From Lysinibacillus sp. FJAT-14745 (GTDB taxonomy: Bacteria; Bacillota; Bacilli; Bacillales_A; Planococcaceae): a DNA stretch of 35,022 nt. Below, piece by piece: positions 18,809 through 27,718 of this stretch; position 1 is the stretch's first letter; each line of letters opens with the position of its first letter. The DNA is taken from the NCBI RefSeq assembly GCF_001275675.1, contig NZ_LITM01000013.1:1-35022 (forward strand), in the 5' to 3' direction. Made by a program: the position numbers and the translations under genes. The notes beneath the pieces are model-generated. The model saw nothing but the letters and a program-made list of their open reading frames with translations. It did not search any database and was not told the origin of the DNA.

Positions 18809-19738
18809 TTAGGTAAACAACAGTTCTGCTACATAAATCACGATTGTTACTGTAATACAGCTCACAATCGTTGAAAATAATACTGTTTGTGCAGCAGTTA
18901 CCGATTCTACGTCATATTCTAATGCCAGACTAGAGCTATTTCGCGATGTCGGGAACGAGCTAGCTATAAAAAGTGATTGTGCCACGACACCGTCAAGACC
19001 AAGCGCAAAAATGATTAGCAATGCTACGACTGGCCCTATGACTAATCGTGTAAAACAGCTAATGAATACTATCTTATTAAACATGGATTTGATTTCAAGC
19101 TGTGATAGTTGTGCCCCTAAGGTTATTAATGCTACGGCGATAAAGCCATCTGCCACATGGTCTATCGGAATTCTTACAAACTGTGGAATAGCGATATTAA
19201 AATAGGTCATTGCAACACCAATAATAAGTGCATGAATAATAGGCATTTTGAGGAAGTCTTTCACAATAGACATGCCCGATTTTGTTGAAGAGATTAAATT
19301 GTACAAGCCGTAAGTATAGGTCGTCATATTTTGAAATATGACGAGAATGACCTGAATCGCCACTCCAATTGGTTGGGTCACGAAAATCATTTGTGCAACC
19401 GGAATACCATAGTTACCCGAATTAATTAGGACAACACTATTTTTAAACACTGCCGCCTCTGTTTTTACTAAACCGAGTCCCTTTGCTAGAAAGTGACTAA
19501 GCACCATTTGGCTTCCGATAAAGAGTAGAATAAATAACGCAACTTCCCCAAGCACAGACAGCTTTATACTCGTTTCATATATATTCACAAAAACTGCTGC
19601 TGGCATGAAGCAATATGTAATAAGTTGAGATAACGCTTTTAAATTAAAGTGAAATTTCTTTTGTAAAACTGCACCAAGTACTAGCAACACTAAAATCGGA
19701 GCTACAATTTTAAAAAAAATCATACCGAGATACATCAT
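18809..19738 (-). CDS. AEC-family (auxin efflux carrier-like) transporter
   Basis: A 309-residue membrane protein with about ten hydrophobic spans in two halves. It has the family's broken-helix stretches INSGNYGIPVAQMIF in the first half and ASSFPTSRNSSSLALEYDV in the second. Members move malate, malonate or other organic acids; the substrate here is unknown. The start is ATG at 19738 (an ATG pair) with AAAGGGG seven bases upstream. It has its own promoter (19761-19789). Confidence 0.87.
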   Translation of the reverse strand: MMYLGMIFFKIVAPILVLLVLGAVLQKKFHFNLKALSQLITYCFMPAAVFVNIYETSIKLSVLGEVALFILLFIGSQMVLSHFLAKGLGLVKTEAAVFKNSVVLINSGNYGIPVAQMIFVTQPIGVAIQVILVIFQNMTTYTYGLYNLISSTKSGMSIVKDFLKMPIIHALIIGVAMTYFNIAIPQFVRIPIDHVADGFIAVALITLGAQLSQLEIKSMFNKIVFISCFTRLVIGPVVALLIIFALGLDGVVAQSLFIASSFPTSRNSSSLALEYDVESVTAAQTVLFSTIVSCITVTIVIYVAELLFT

Positions 19739-19760
19739 AGCGTGTCCCCTTTCCTCTCCT

Positions 19761-19789
19761 ATAGTAGTGCTGTTTTAATACTTGGTCAA
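19761..19789 (-). promoter_or_regulatory. Sigma-A-type promoter of the AEC transporter gene
   Basis: On the minus strand TTGACC (19784-19789), 17 bases, TACTAT (19761-19766). The transcript would begin about 15-20 bases before the ATG, just ahead of the binding site. Confidence 0.6.
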
Positions 19790-19857
19790 TGTACCTCACC
19801 GTTAACTCATAGCCCTTTACGAGGCATTTTTAGCCCTATGCCTTTTACTATAAATAA

Positions 19858-19894
19858 ACAGAAAGACTGCCTCACATATTGAAGCAGTCTTTCT
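19858..19894 (-). terminator. Terminator of the chemotaxis receptor gene
   Basis: AAAGACTGC (19862-19870) pairs with GCAGTCTTT (19884-19892). On the minus strand this is followed by CTGTTTATTT. It starts ten bases after the stop codon. Confidence 0.8.
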
Positions 19895-19903
19895 TAAATT
19901 CCA

Positions 19904-22006
19904 TTAAGTAAGTTTAAAGCGATTAACGACCTCTTGTAATTCTTTTGAAATCTCGTTCATATTATTGATGGACTCTGCAACCTTTTGTAGTTCCGCTTGT
20001 TGGTCAATAGCAGATGCACTTACCTGTTCTGCAGATGCAGCAGTCTCCTCAGAAATAGCAGAAATACTTTGGATTGCCATAATCGCTTGATTTTTATGCT
20101 CTAACATATGAGAAAGTTTAGTCATTAACTCACTAATTGACGTTGCAATAGAACTAGAAAGCTCACTATTGTCTTTAAAGGCAACCTCAGTGCTTTGTAC
20201 TGACTCATTTTGAGCTTGTATTAAGCCCGCGTTTGAAGCAATGACAGCAACCGTTTGTTGAGAATTTTCAAGAATGCTATCTACCGTTTGCTTAATAACC
20301 TCTGTTTCATTTCTGGATTGCTCTGCTAGCTTCCGTACCTCCTCAGCGACAACTGCAAAACCTTTACCATGTTCACCAGCACGTGCAGCTTCTATGCTTG
20401 CATTTAAGGCTAATAAATTTGTTTGCTCGGCAATACCCTGAATAGACGCTATAATCTGATTGATATTGGCAATATTAGACGCCAATGACTCCATTTGCTG
20501 CTGAATACGTCCATTCATTGCATTCGTTTCTGAGTTACGTTCACGTAAGCTTTCGACTTCTTTCATTCCTTCGTCTGTAGTTGTTTTCGTTTTATTCGAT
20601 AGCTCATCCATTTCATTTGAAAGCGTTGTAATAGCATCAATTTGATCGGATAAATCAATCATTCGATAATTGGTTTCTTCTGTATCCTCAGATTGCTTTG
20701 ATGCCCCTTGCGCAATTTCATTAATAGCTACCGAGACCTCTTGACTTGAAGCAACTATTTCATTAAACGCCTCATGAACATGATCTGATGATCGATTAAG
20801 TAATGTCGTAGCATTCAGCACAGTTTGAATGGCGCTATTCGTTTGATCTAACATATTATTATAAGCTAATGCAACAGCACCAATCTCATCAGGCTTAATA
20901 TATTTCTCATCCACTTTTTGAGTTAAATCTCCATCTGCTGCCGTTTCAATAGAAGTGCGTAAAAACTTTAATGGCTTCAGTAATTTATAGATAAATAGTA
21001 TACTAGCGACGGTCATTAAAACGACTATAATAATTGACGCTATGATGGTAAAAGTAAGCACATAATTATAGGTTTCTAATATTTTGGATTTTGGTAGCAC
21101 TAATTGTACAGTCCATGTTTCATCAATCCCATCTAACTTCATCGGAGCAAAAACGTTAAATGAATTTTCCTTAAGCTCTTCGGAATCCAAATACATACTT
21201 TTTAGCTCGCCACTCTCCATTGTTTGTTTAATGCTTGTCCAGTCCAAATTATCCTGCATATTTAATCCTTTTAATGACTCACCAAAGCTATTTGCAGTTA
21301 AAACTCCATTATTAGTAATAATCGCTGCATAGCCACCATCTGGCTTTACGGACTCTGTCAATCCCTTTAAATAATCAATAGCTATATCAGCCGTCAATGT
21401 GCCGAAAAATTCTCCAGAAGCATCGACTAATGGAACAGCAATCGTTGTCATCGGTACTGTCTGTCCATTTACATTATAATCATATGGCTCAGTTAAAACT
21501 GCTCGTCCTTCTTCTTTTGGTATCCAATACCACTTAGAAACACTCTTATCTTCGAGGCCTTCAAGAGAAGCGGTTGTTATTTTATTCCCATCTTTACTTA
21601 AGTAAGGGACAAAGCGATTTTTTGAATCTACCAAAGTAGCATTAATTGTCGGATCTACTTTTGTGGAGTTCTGTTCAAAAACAGCGCCTACACCAAGTAA
21701 ATCTTCATTATTAAGTAAATTACTTTCCATTATGTCTATTACGCCTTTAGCAGAAAGCTCACCTTTTTTCTCCATACCCTCAACTATACGTTTCGTCGTA
21801 AGTAAAGTCGTGTTTACTTTTTTAAAACGTTCACTCATCTTTGCTGCCGAATATTCAGCAGTTTCCAGTGTTGCACTTTCTGCATCATCAACACTTTGAC
21901 TCTTTAAAATAACACCTACAATAACCGTATATGTAATAAATAACACTAAAAATAAACCTATAATTAGTGCAGATAGCTTTAAAGCAATACTCCTAGATTT
22001 CCCCAT
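19904..22006 (-). CDS. Methyl-accepting chemotaxis protein
   Basis: A transmembrane chemoreceptor of about 700 residues. The order is: TM helix 1 (about 10-32), an extracellular sensing domain of about 270 residues resembling dCache, TM helix 2 (about 315-337), HAMP, then the cytoplasmic signalling rod. The highly conserved tip reads [20 protein letters not shown] followed by [15 protein letters not shown]. The ligand cannot be deduced. Two starts are adjacent: GTG at 22009 and ATG at 22006; I use the ATG, with an AGTGGGGTG-type site upstream. Monocistronic, with its own promoter and terminator. Confidence 0.93.
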   Translation of the reverse strand: MGKSRSIALKLSALIIGLFLVLFITYTVIVGVILKSQSVDDAESATLETAEYSAAKMSERFKKVNTTLLTTKRIVEGMEKKGELSAKGVIDIMESNLLNNEDLLGVGAVFEQNSTKVDPTINATLVDSKNRFVPYLSKDGNKITTASLEGLEDKSVSKWYWIPKEEGRAVLTEPYDYNVNGQTVPMTTIAVPLVDASGEFFGTLTADIAIDYLKGLTESVKPDGGYAAIITNNGVLTANSFGESLKGLNMQDNLDWTSIKQTMESGELKSMYLDSEELKENSFNVFAPMKLDGIDETWTVQLVLPKSKILETYNYVLTFTIIASIIIVVLMTVASILFIYKLLKPLKFLRTSIETAADGDLTQKVDEKYIKPDEIGAVALAYNNMLDQTNSAIQTVLNATTLLNRSSDHVHEAFNEIVASSQEVSVAINEIAQGASKQSEDTEETNYRMIDLSDQIDAITTLSNEMDELSNKTKTTTDEGMKEVESLRERNSETNAMNGRIQQQMESLASNIANINQIIASIQGIAEQTNLLALNASIEAARAGEHGKGFAVVAEEVRKLAEQSRNETEVIKQTVDSILENSQQTVAVIASNAGLIQAQNESVQSTEVAFKDNSELSSSIATSISELMTKLSHMLEHKNQAIMAIQSISAISEETAASAEQVSASAIDQQAELQKVAESINNMNEISKELQEVVNRFKLT

Positions 22007-22030
22007 CACAACACCCCACTTTTATACATA

Positions 22031-22059
22031 ATGATAATGGATGGAAGGCCGTATCACAA
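22031..22059 (-). promoter_or_regulatory. Candidate sigma-A promoter of the chemoreceptor gene
   Basis: On the minus strand TTGTGA (22054-22059), 17 bases, TATCAT (22031-22036). A sigma-D-type promoter (TAAA...GCCGATAT) was looked for and not convincingly found. The rest of 22010-22246 is AT-rich with no gene. Confidence 0.45.
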
Positions 22060-22246
22060 TAAGGTATTTAGCGAATTAAGTAGAAATTTTGAGATTTATA
22101 GAGAATTTTAACGTTTGCATTTCAAAATAATAAATCGAATAAAAAGGACTAATTATCCATTTATTTTCGGTTGACTAGTAACATATACTAAAATATTGAA
22201 ATATATGATATATTATCTACTAAATACTACAATTGGAGTGATTAGT

Positions 22247-24418
22247 TTGAAAAACAAAGCGTTATCGACTTTTATGGCAACAGCTATTACAGCAACCTTA
22301 GTTTTGCCAGTATCACCTGCAAACGCCGCTTCAAATGATTCCTCTTTAAACCACTCAATTCAAATTGATGGGCAGGTAGCTGAAGCCAAAACAAAGGGGC
22401 AAATCGTTACCATTAATAACATCACTAAAGATAAAGTACTTACATCCAATGGCCAATTTAAAATTAGTCAGTCGCTGAAGTCTCTCTTAAAGACATCAAA
22501 TAGCACTGCCTTGGCAAATGCTGAAGCTACTATTATCGTAAAGAACGGTGAAATTACAAGTATTACAGCACTAACTCTAACTAAAGCTGGTACAAACAAA
22601 AAAGAGGTATATTTTGATGGCGGTGGCGAACAAATTGATGGAAGCCTAACTGTAAATGCCGATTATGTAAAAGTTCAAAATGTAACGATTAAAGATGAGC
22701 TTATTGTAACTAATCGTGTGAAGAAGGCAATTGCAATTGATGACGTTACTATCGGGGATACAATTACTTTTAAACCTTTATTGACTAGAAATATTAATTG
22801 GTTAAATGTTTCTCTAAAAGATATTACATCTCCAAACATTAACTTGGAGCGTACTAAAGTAAATATGACTTCTGACAAAACTATTTCAAAAATCGATGTA
22901 GTTGGTAAAGTTACAGCATTTGAAGTCACAGCCAATGTTGATAAGCTTACAATCGATGTTGAGAAAGATTTTAGCCTTTACGGAGAAGGTAAAATTGAAC
23001 AAGTGGTTGTCAAGCAAGGGGCAAAAGTGGCATTGGATTCAGGTCATCTCATTAACAGAGTGCAGGTGGATGATAAAAAAGCCTCTGTGACTTTACCTGT
23101 CGCGAATAAAACTGAGCTAAGTAAATTAGTGGCTACACCTCCGTACGTTGCAGTTTCTTATAATGGGAATGACATTTTAACAACTGAAAAATGGACAACA
23201 CAAGCTGAACGTTCAGTGTTCGAATCAGTAGTAGCTAGTGCAAGAACAGTAGCTAATAATCCCAACGCCTCACACGAACAAGTGAACAATGCGATTACAC
23301 AATACAAAAACGCATTAGCAAGTTACCAAGCCGTACAAAAAAATGGAACAAAATATACTTATGGCGATAAGTCTTCACTTCAATCGCTTATCAATTCCAT
23401 TCAGTATGTTGCAGTTTCTTGGAATAATGGTAATGATGTAGCATCATATACACCTTGGACGACTCAAAGTGAGAAGGATGCTTTAGCTTCTGCCGTTTCA
23501 TCTGCTCAGTATGTTGTCAATAATAACTATGCAACTCAGTCTGATATCACAAATTCTATTAGCAATTTAAACTACGCGATCACCGTTTATAAGAATGCAC
23601 AAAAATATGGTACTTACCAAACTAATGGAGATAGATCTGCACTTTTATCGCTTATTAACTCTGTTCAGTATGTTGCAGTTTCTTGGAATAATGGTAATGA
23701 TGTAGCATCATATACACCTTGGACGACTCAAAGTGAGAAAGATGCTTTAGCTTCTGCCGTTTCATCTGCTCAGTCTGTTGCAAATAATAACTATGCAACT
23801 CAGTCTGATATTACAAATTCTTTTAGCAATTTAAACTACGCGATCACCGTTTATAAGAATGCACAAAAATATGGTACTTACCAAACTAATGCCGATAGAT
23901 CTGCACTTTTATCGCTTATTAACTCTGTTCAATATGTAACCGTTTCTGTTAATGGATCTGAATTGTCTTCTAATACGATTTGGACGACTCAAAGTGAAAA
24001 AGACACTCTAGTTTCTGCTGTTTCCTACGCCCAAAGTGTTGCAAATAATGGCTATTCGTCTCAGTCAGAAATTTCGTCTGCATATAATTATTTATATAAT
24101 GCTATTTCAACCTATAGAAGTAATCATAAATCCGGTGTAAACTATCGGAATTATGTTGATAAATCTTGGCTAACGTCACTTATTAATACTGTTCAGTATG
24201 TAAAGGTTTCTGCTAATGAAGATGGAACTGACGTACCCTATTATGAAAAGTGGACAACAGAAAGAGAAAAACGTGACCTAGAAAAAGCAGTGCAAAACGC
24301 TCAATCTGTTGTCAATAACTCCTATGCATCTTCGTACGAAGTGACAGATGCTATTAACAGTTTAGACAAGGCAATCAACATTTATAAAGAAGTCCAACGT
24401 TCTGGTAAACAACGATAA
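22247..24418 (+). CDS. Secreted surface protein: beta-helix-like domain plus five 88-residue repeats
   Basis: About 723 residues. TTG at 22247 follows GGAGTG by six bases and begins a clear signal peptide (cleavage near ANA/AS, residues 27-28). An ATG at 22196 in the same frame lacks a binding site. Residues about 35-285 are rich in Val/Ile/Thr/Asn and resemble a beta-helix. They contain VYFDGGGEQIDGSLTVNADY and LTIDVEKDFSLYGEGKI, both with counterparts in the SLH protein at 30401-34774. After this come five tandem modules (DNA starts 23141, 23402, 23666, 23930, 24194), each with YVxVS near the start, a WTTQxE motif and an AINxYKxAQKxG end. They resemble FIVAR-type three-helix modules. No SLH, LPXTG or transmembrane anchor was found, so attachment is unknown. 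Function not recognised. Confidence 0.85.
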   Translation: MKNKALSTFMATAITATLVLPVSPANAASNDSSLNHSIQIDGQVAEAKTKGQIVTINNITKDKVLTSNGQFKISQSLKSLLKTSNSTALANAEATIIVKNGEITSITALTLTKAGTNKKEVYFDGGGEQIDGSLTVNADYVKVQNVTIKDELIVTNRVKKAIAIDDVTIGDTITFKPLLTRNINWLNVSLKDITSPNINLERTKVNMTSDKTISKIDVVGKVTAFEVTANVDKLTIDVEKDFSLYGEGKIEQVVVKQGAKVALDSGHLINRVQVDDKKASVTLPVANKTELSKLVATPPYVAVSYNGNDILTTEKWTTQAERSVFESVVASARTVANNPNASHEQVNNAITQYKNALASYQAVQKNGTKYTYGDKSSLQSLINSIQYVAVSWNNGNDVASYTPWTTQSEKDALASAVSSAQYVVNNNYATQSDITNSISNLNYAITVYKNAQKYGTYQTNGDRSALLSLINSVQYVAVSWNNGNDVASYTPWTTQSEKDALASAVSSAQSVANNNYATQSDITNSFSNLNYAITVYKNAQKYGTYQTNADRSALLSLINSVQYVTVSVNGSELSSNTIWTTQSEKDTLVSAVSYAQSVANNGYSSQSEISSAYNYLYNAISTYRSNHKSGVNYRNYVDKSWLTSLINTVQYVKVSANEDGTDVPYYEKWTTEREKRDLEKAVQNAQSVVNNSYASSYEVTDAINSLDKAINIYKEVQRSGKQR
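23402..23929 (+). repeat. Recent tandem duplication of a 264-bp coding repeat
   Basis: The two units starting at 23402 and 23666 differ at only about eight positions by eye. Units on either side have the same length (or one codon less) but are far more diverged. The third-unit boundary at 23930 also keeps the same flank (TCTGCACTTTTATCGCTTAT). Confidence 0.85.
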
Positions 24419-24459
24419 AAATTGAAAAGGGCTCAGCATAATACCGAGTCCTTTTCAAT
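24416..24459. terminator. Bidirectional terminator between the surface-protein gene and the BTAD remnant
   Basis: ATTGAAAAGGGCTC (24421-24434) pairs with GAGTCCTTTTCAAT (24446-24459), with one G-T wobble. The T-run is on the minus-strand side (CAATTTTTATCG), so it serves the minus-strand remnant best, but the stem also follows the plus-strand stop by a few bases. Confidence 0.7.
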
Positions 24460-24470
24460 CTCATATAAAA

Positions 24471-24995
24471 TTAAATCTCAACCAAAACATCTACCAGTGA
24501 GCTCGTACTCATTTTGCTCCAGTCTTTATACCATTCTTCAATTTCCACACTCGGCTCCACTGCTAATTGCTCCTGCAGCATTTTTGTTAACAGCCAATAT
24601 TGTTCTTCCACAGCTGCAGTGTTGTTCAGTAAAGCGTAGAGCTTCATCAAGGTGAAATAGCTATCTTCCTCATCAGTAGAAAATGATTGAACTTTTTCTT
24701 GCACCTTCACAGCGGCTTGATAGTCTTTATTTTTTATATAAAACTCACTTAATTGTTGAGCATAGTGCAACCACAATCGTCTTAGTCGCTCTTTTTCACT
24801 TTCTGACCATATATAACCGTTATCACCTAAATAATCGCCTGTATAAGCTTGGAATACACTCTCATACTCCTCTACCGTTCCCTGGTCAAGTGGAGGCAAA
24901 GATTTTAATTGAGTTAGCCATTGCTCAACATCAATTACTACATCTTCTAGCAATAATTTATAACCTGAATTCAGTAATGGACTAGAGATCTTCAC
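24471..24995 (-). pseudogene. C-terminal remnant of a BTAD (SARP-like) response regulator
   Basis: A 174-residue open frame matching the bacterial transcriptional activation domain found at the C-terminus of SARP-type and large response regulators. It has GYKLLLEDVVIDVEQWLTQL, the EYESVFQAYTGDYLGDNGYI element, and helical repeats ending MLQEQLAVEPSVEIEEWYKD. Complete proteins carry a receiver and an OmpR-type winged helix before this, and both are absent. The nominal start, GTG at 24995, has no binding site. The frame stays open only about 17 codons further upstream, then stops. A signal-peptide stub ends about 20 bases from it. This is best read as the tail of a gene cut by a deletion. Confidence 0.7.
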
Positions 24996-25012
24996 ACCAT
25001 CTAGTCCATAAT

Positions 25013-25147
25013 TTATTCGGGGGTTGTGCTTGCTGCCTGCGCTCTATCGGATACTGCAGCGAATGAAAAACTACTAGCAATAAGAATTATTGAGAGCATC
25101 ATACTTAGTGAACGCTTCCACCATGTTTGCTGTTTTGTTGTTTGCAT
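25013..25147 (-). pseudogene. Signal-peptide stub of a lost secreted protein
   Basis: A 44-residue frame. It has a positively charged start (KQQTWWKRS), a hydrophobic core (MMLSIILIASSFSFAA), an AQA/A-type cleavage site (DRAQAAS), and a TAA stop after six more residues. GGAG lies seven bases before the ATG, so this is the true 5' end of a secreted protein gene. The mature part is missing and the BTAD fragment follows immediately, so the two remnants mark one deletion junction. A very short secreted peptide is possible but less likely. Confidence 0.65.
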
Positions 25148-25384
25148 ATTTTTTCTCCAATCTTTTTAAAGTTGCATAGATTATAAGTGAATGAACTCTC
25201 ATACCTCCTTTACTCAACAGCATCTTTTCCCTAAGAAATTCCGTCTTTTCGATAGATTCTCTCATCATTAACTATAGAAAATCGACCTATACAAAACATA
25301 TACAACAATAATTTGTCATAGGTACTTTAATGGCTTCCGTGACAATATCCACAATCCACATTTAATAGAACTCACTTTATATAC

Positions 25385-25432
25385 AAAAAAACAGGCAATA
25401 TTGTAGCTCCTTCGCCTACACCGCCTGTTTTT
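25385..25432. terminator. Orphan bidirectional terminator
   Basis: ACAGGC (25391-25396) pairs with GCCTGT (25423-25428), with an inner GTAG/CTAC stem. It is flanked by A-runs on one side and T-runs on the other, giving good terminators on both strands. No gene ends next to it. It may be a leftover of the nearby deletion or an attenuator in one of the leaders. Confidence 0.7.
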
Positions 25433-25599
25433 ATCACCATATTCCGTTAACCTTCTAGACTCTTATAAGTACATAAGACATACATTCTTTTAACAAAACA
25501 CACAACCTATCTACCTATTCACTAAAAATATACATAAAAAAATCCTAAGCTATGATAAAATTGGTTTATCAACATATATTAGGTTATTTACGTCTAGAT

Positions 25600-25684
25600 A
25601 TGCCTCTTTTCGGCAGGTAAATAATAAACCTATTCTCAAGGCAATCAAAGGGTTCATCTAGGGTAAAAATCCCTATGATTTACC
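25600..25684 (+). other. Possible structured RNA leader of the 433-residue secreted protein
   Basis: Three helices can form in order: TGCC (25601-25604) with GGCA (25612-25615); GGTAAAT (25616-25622) with ATTTACC (25678-25684), enclosing AACC/GGTT (25627-25630, 25651-25654); and TAGGG (25659-25663) with CCCTA (25671-25675). The arrangement ends about 20 bases before the AGGAGG site. I cannot match it to a known riboswitch class. The rest of 25271-25724 holds the orphan terminator and no gene. Confidence 0.35.
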
Positions 25685-25724
25685 ATCACACTTATCCATA
25701 ACTAAATAGGAGGTTTCCCGTATT

Positions 25725-27026
25725 ATGAAAAACAAAAAAAAGCTAGCCTTACTTTCCCTAGTCGCAGTCCCTACACTTATCTATACTGCACCTATTACGT
25801 CAGCATCAGCTGCTGATATTACAGGACAAGTAAAAACTGCCTACATATACGATAATACTTATTACTACAACTCTAATGTTGCGAATGTTGTGCGACTTAT
25901 TTCCAACATTAATGATACAACTGCTTCATTCCAAACAACTTTAGAGACAGCTAGCAAAGCATACGATGCGTTAACTGTAACGGAACAACAGTACGTCACG
26001 AATTATTCAACACTGTCAAATCATAAACAGACAAAAATAGCGTATCGTAAGCTTGCTGATCAAATTGAAGAGAAATTAGCTTCAGTAGAATCAACTTCCG
26101 TTAATTACTACCAAAATGTTATGGAAACGAAAGATTGGTACAATACGTTAAATGCAGCGCAAAAGACCTTTGTGAGTGCAGAATCACAAAGAATACTGAC
26201 AACCTATATCACACCAAATACATCTATTGATAAAGTGGTTAATAAAATTAAATTGTTAAACTCTTCTCGCATTACCTTCCATCAAGATGTAGCTGATGCT
26301 AGAGCGGAGCTCAATGCACTACGCAAACTTACAAACGTTTCTTTACCCGTTGGCATAGAGCAGCTTTTATTAGATGCTGAACAGCTTGTTGTGAAGGATA
26401 AGGCAGCAGCTAAGGAAGTAGAAAATACCATTGCAGCTTTATCGCCTAAAACGTCTACTGCTCAAGATGTACAGGCAGCGAAAACAGCTTTCGAGGCTTT
26501 AACACCTGTGCAACAGCAGCTTGTGCCAAATGTCTGGACTTTAGTAGACTTTGTAAATGGAAAATATGATCTACCGACTAAAGGGAACGGGGCAAAAACT
26601 CCAGTGTTATCGGATACGGCAGCTGTACCTGGTAAAATTACAGCTATGACTAGAAACAAAAATACCTATACAGCAACAATAAACGTTGCAGACTCGGAAA
26701 ATAGTAAAGATCGCTTCGTTTTAACGACAAAATCTAATATGACTGTTATTATTCCACCGCTAGGAACTCTTCTTAACGAGGATACTGGTGTTATGGAAAT
26801 TAAAATTACACGAAATTTGAATCGTATCACATTCCAAGCAACATTAAATAATAAACCAGTTGAATTTGAGGCAGATATGGAAATCATTATCGATAATTTA
26901 TCATCGAATGCTTCCATCGTTCGTACGTTTGATTTTGGCGATCAAGAACCTGCTGATTACACAGTAGAAGGAAATCGTTATTTCATTCAAACGCCTACAT
27001 CTGGTTCATTCCAAATTGTTAGATAG
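25725..27026 (+). CDS. Secreted protein with three helical 'ALT..Q..V' repeats and a beta-rich C-terminus
   Basis: 433 residues. A signal peptide (1-30, cleavage near SASA/AD) follows AGGAGG by 11-12 bases. Three copies of a helical motif common in Bacillus-group and Paenibacillus surface proteins are visible: AYDALTVTEQQYVTNYSTL (79-97), WYNTLNAAQKTFVSAESQRI (139-157) and AFEALTPVQQQLVPNVWTL (255-273). Residues about 295-433 look beta-rich. No SLH, sortase or membrane anchor was found, so it is probably released or bound by an unknown route. Function not recognised. It has its own terminator and a long leader. Confidence 0.8.
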   Translation: MKNKKKLALLSLVAVPTLIYTAPITSASAADITGQVKTAYIYDNTYYYNSNVANVVRLISNINDTTASFQTTLETASKAYDALTVTEQQYVTNYSTLSNHKQTKIAYRKLADQIEEKLASVESTSVNYYQNVMETKDWYNTLNAAQKTFVSAESQRILTTYITPNTSIDKVVNKIKLLNSSRITFHQDVADARAELNALRKLTNVSLPVGIEQLLLDAEQLVVKDKAAAKEVENTIAALSPKTSTAQDVQAAKTAFEALTPVQQQLVPNVWTLVDFVNGKYDLPTKGNGAKTPVLSDTAAVPGKITAMTRNKNTYTATINVADSENSKDRFVLTTKSNMTVIIPPLGTLLNEDTGVMEIKITRNLNRITFQATLNNKPVEFEADMEIIIDNLSSNASIVRTFDFGDQEPADYTVEGNRYFIQTPTSGSFQIVR

Positions 27027-27051
27027 TAATCCACTAATAATTTTAAGTGTA

Positions 27052-27097
27052 AAATCATAACCCTCTGCCAATTATTTGCGGAGGGTTATGATTTTTT
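27052..27097 (+). terminator. Terminator of the 433-residue secreted protein gene
   Basis: AATCATAACCCTC (27053-27065) pairs perfectly with GAGGGTTATGATT (27081-27093) and a T-run follows. No gene was seen in the remaining DNA up to the feo promoter at 27359. Confidence 0.92.
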
Positions 27098-27358
27098 CTG
27101 CTCTGCTATCGCTTCTTCAAAGCAAGACCTCTTCCTTCAAAATTCTATAGGCATCTGTAACGAAATCTTACTTACATTAATACATCATAAAGAGGACCTT
27201 TTTATATCATTACATCAACAACTTTGCTTTTCTTAGTATGCTAAATCCCCCCCATTTTTAACATTTATTGATCCAATAACTGATTAAGTAATACGCCGTC
27301 GTCCCCTTCATCAGAACGCTCTTTTATCGCGTTCTTTCTAAAAATTTTCAGAAAACCA

Positions 27359-27394
27359 TTGACAATTGTCATAAAACAGGGATAATCATTAATA
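27359..27394 (+). promoter_or_regulatory. feo promoter with overlapping Fur-like box
   Basis: TTGACA (27359-27364), 16 bases, GATAAT (27381-27386). GGATAATCATTAATA (27380-27394) matches the Fur half-site pattern TGATAATNATTATCA at about 11 of 14 informative positions and covers the -10 element, a typical place for repression by iron-loaded Fur. Confidence 0.6.
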
Positions 27395-27454
27395 AAGTTT
27401 CCTCAGAGAAACAATATGAAGTTCGGGAAATATTATTATAGAAAGGAACAAAAA

Positions 27455-27718
27455 ATGCATATGGAAAAAACATCATTGAAACCACTTTCTGAATGCTCAT
27501 TTGGAGATTGCTTTTTAGTAAAAGAAATAAATATTAAGGGTCCTTTAAGAAGAAGATTATTAGATTTGGGCTTTGTGAAAGAAGCAGAAATCTCTGTTCT
27601 TCGTAAAAGTCCTTTAGGAGACCCTGTTGCTTATCGCGTAAGCAATACGACGATTGCATTACGCAATGATGAAAGCTCGATGATTTTAGGCGAAATTGTT
27701 AGGGGGAATACAAAGTGA
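27455..27718 (+). CDS. feoA: Ferrous iron transport protein A
   Basis: A small cytoplasmic SH3-like protein (87 residues) that supports FeoB. The fold is suggested by the LSECSFGDCFLVKEI start and the IKGPLRRRLLDLGFVKEAEI core typical of FeoA. ATG 27455 follows AAAGGA by about seven bases; the frame remains open upstream to 27416 but without a binding site. The stop overlaps the GTG start of the next gene (GTGA), so translation is coupled. Likely Fur-regulated from the box overlapping its promoter. Confidence 0.9.
   Translation: MHMEKTSLKPLSECSFGDCFLVKEINIKGPLRRRLLDLGFVKEAEISVLRKSPLGDPVAYRVSNTTIALRNDESSMILGEIVRGNTK

Noticed and set aside
22010..22150. Sigma-D (motility) promoter for the chemoreceptor gene
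   Set aside because: A TAAA box is followed by GCC at the wrong spacing and without GATAT; a sigma-A-like pair fits better.
25074..25268. 64-codon minus-strand ORF overlapping the signal-peptide stub
   Set aside because: Its nominal starts lack a properly spaced binding site, and the other frame encodes a clear signal peptide with a good binding site.
25600..25684. c-di-GMP-I (GEMM) riboswitch before the 433-residue protein
   Set aside because: The hallmark GGACGCAAAGCC block is not present; only unspecific stems can be drawn, so it is listed as an unidentified leader.
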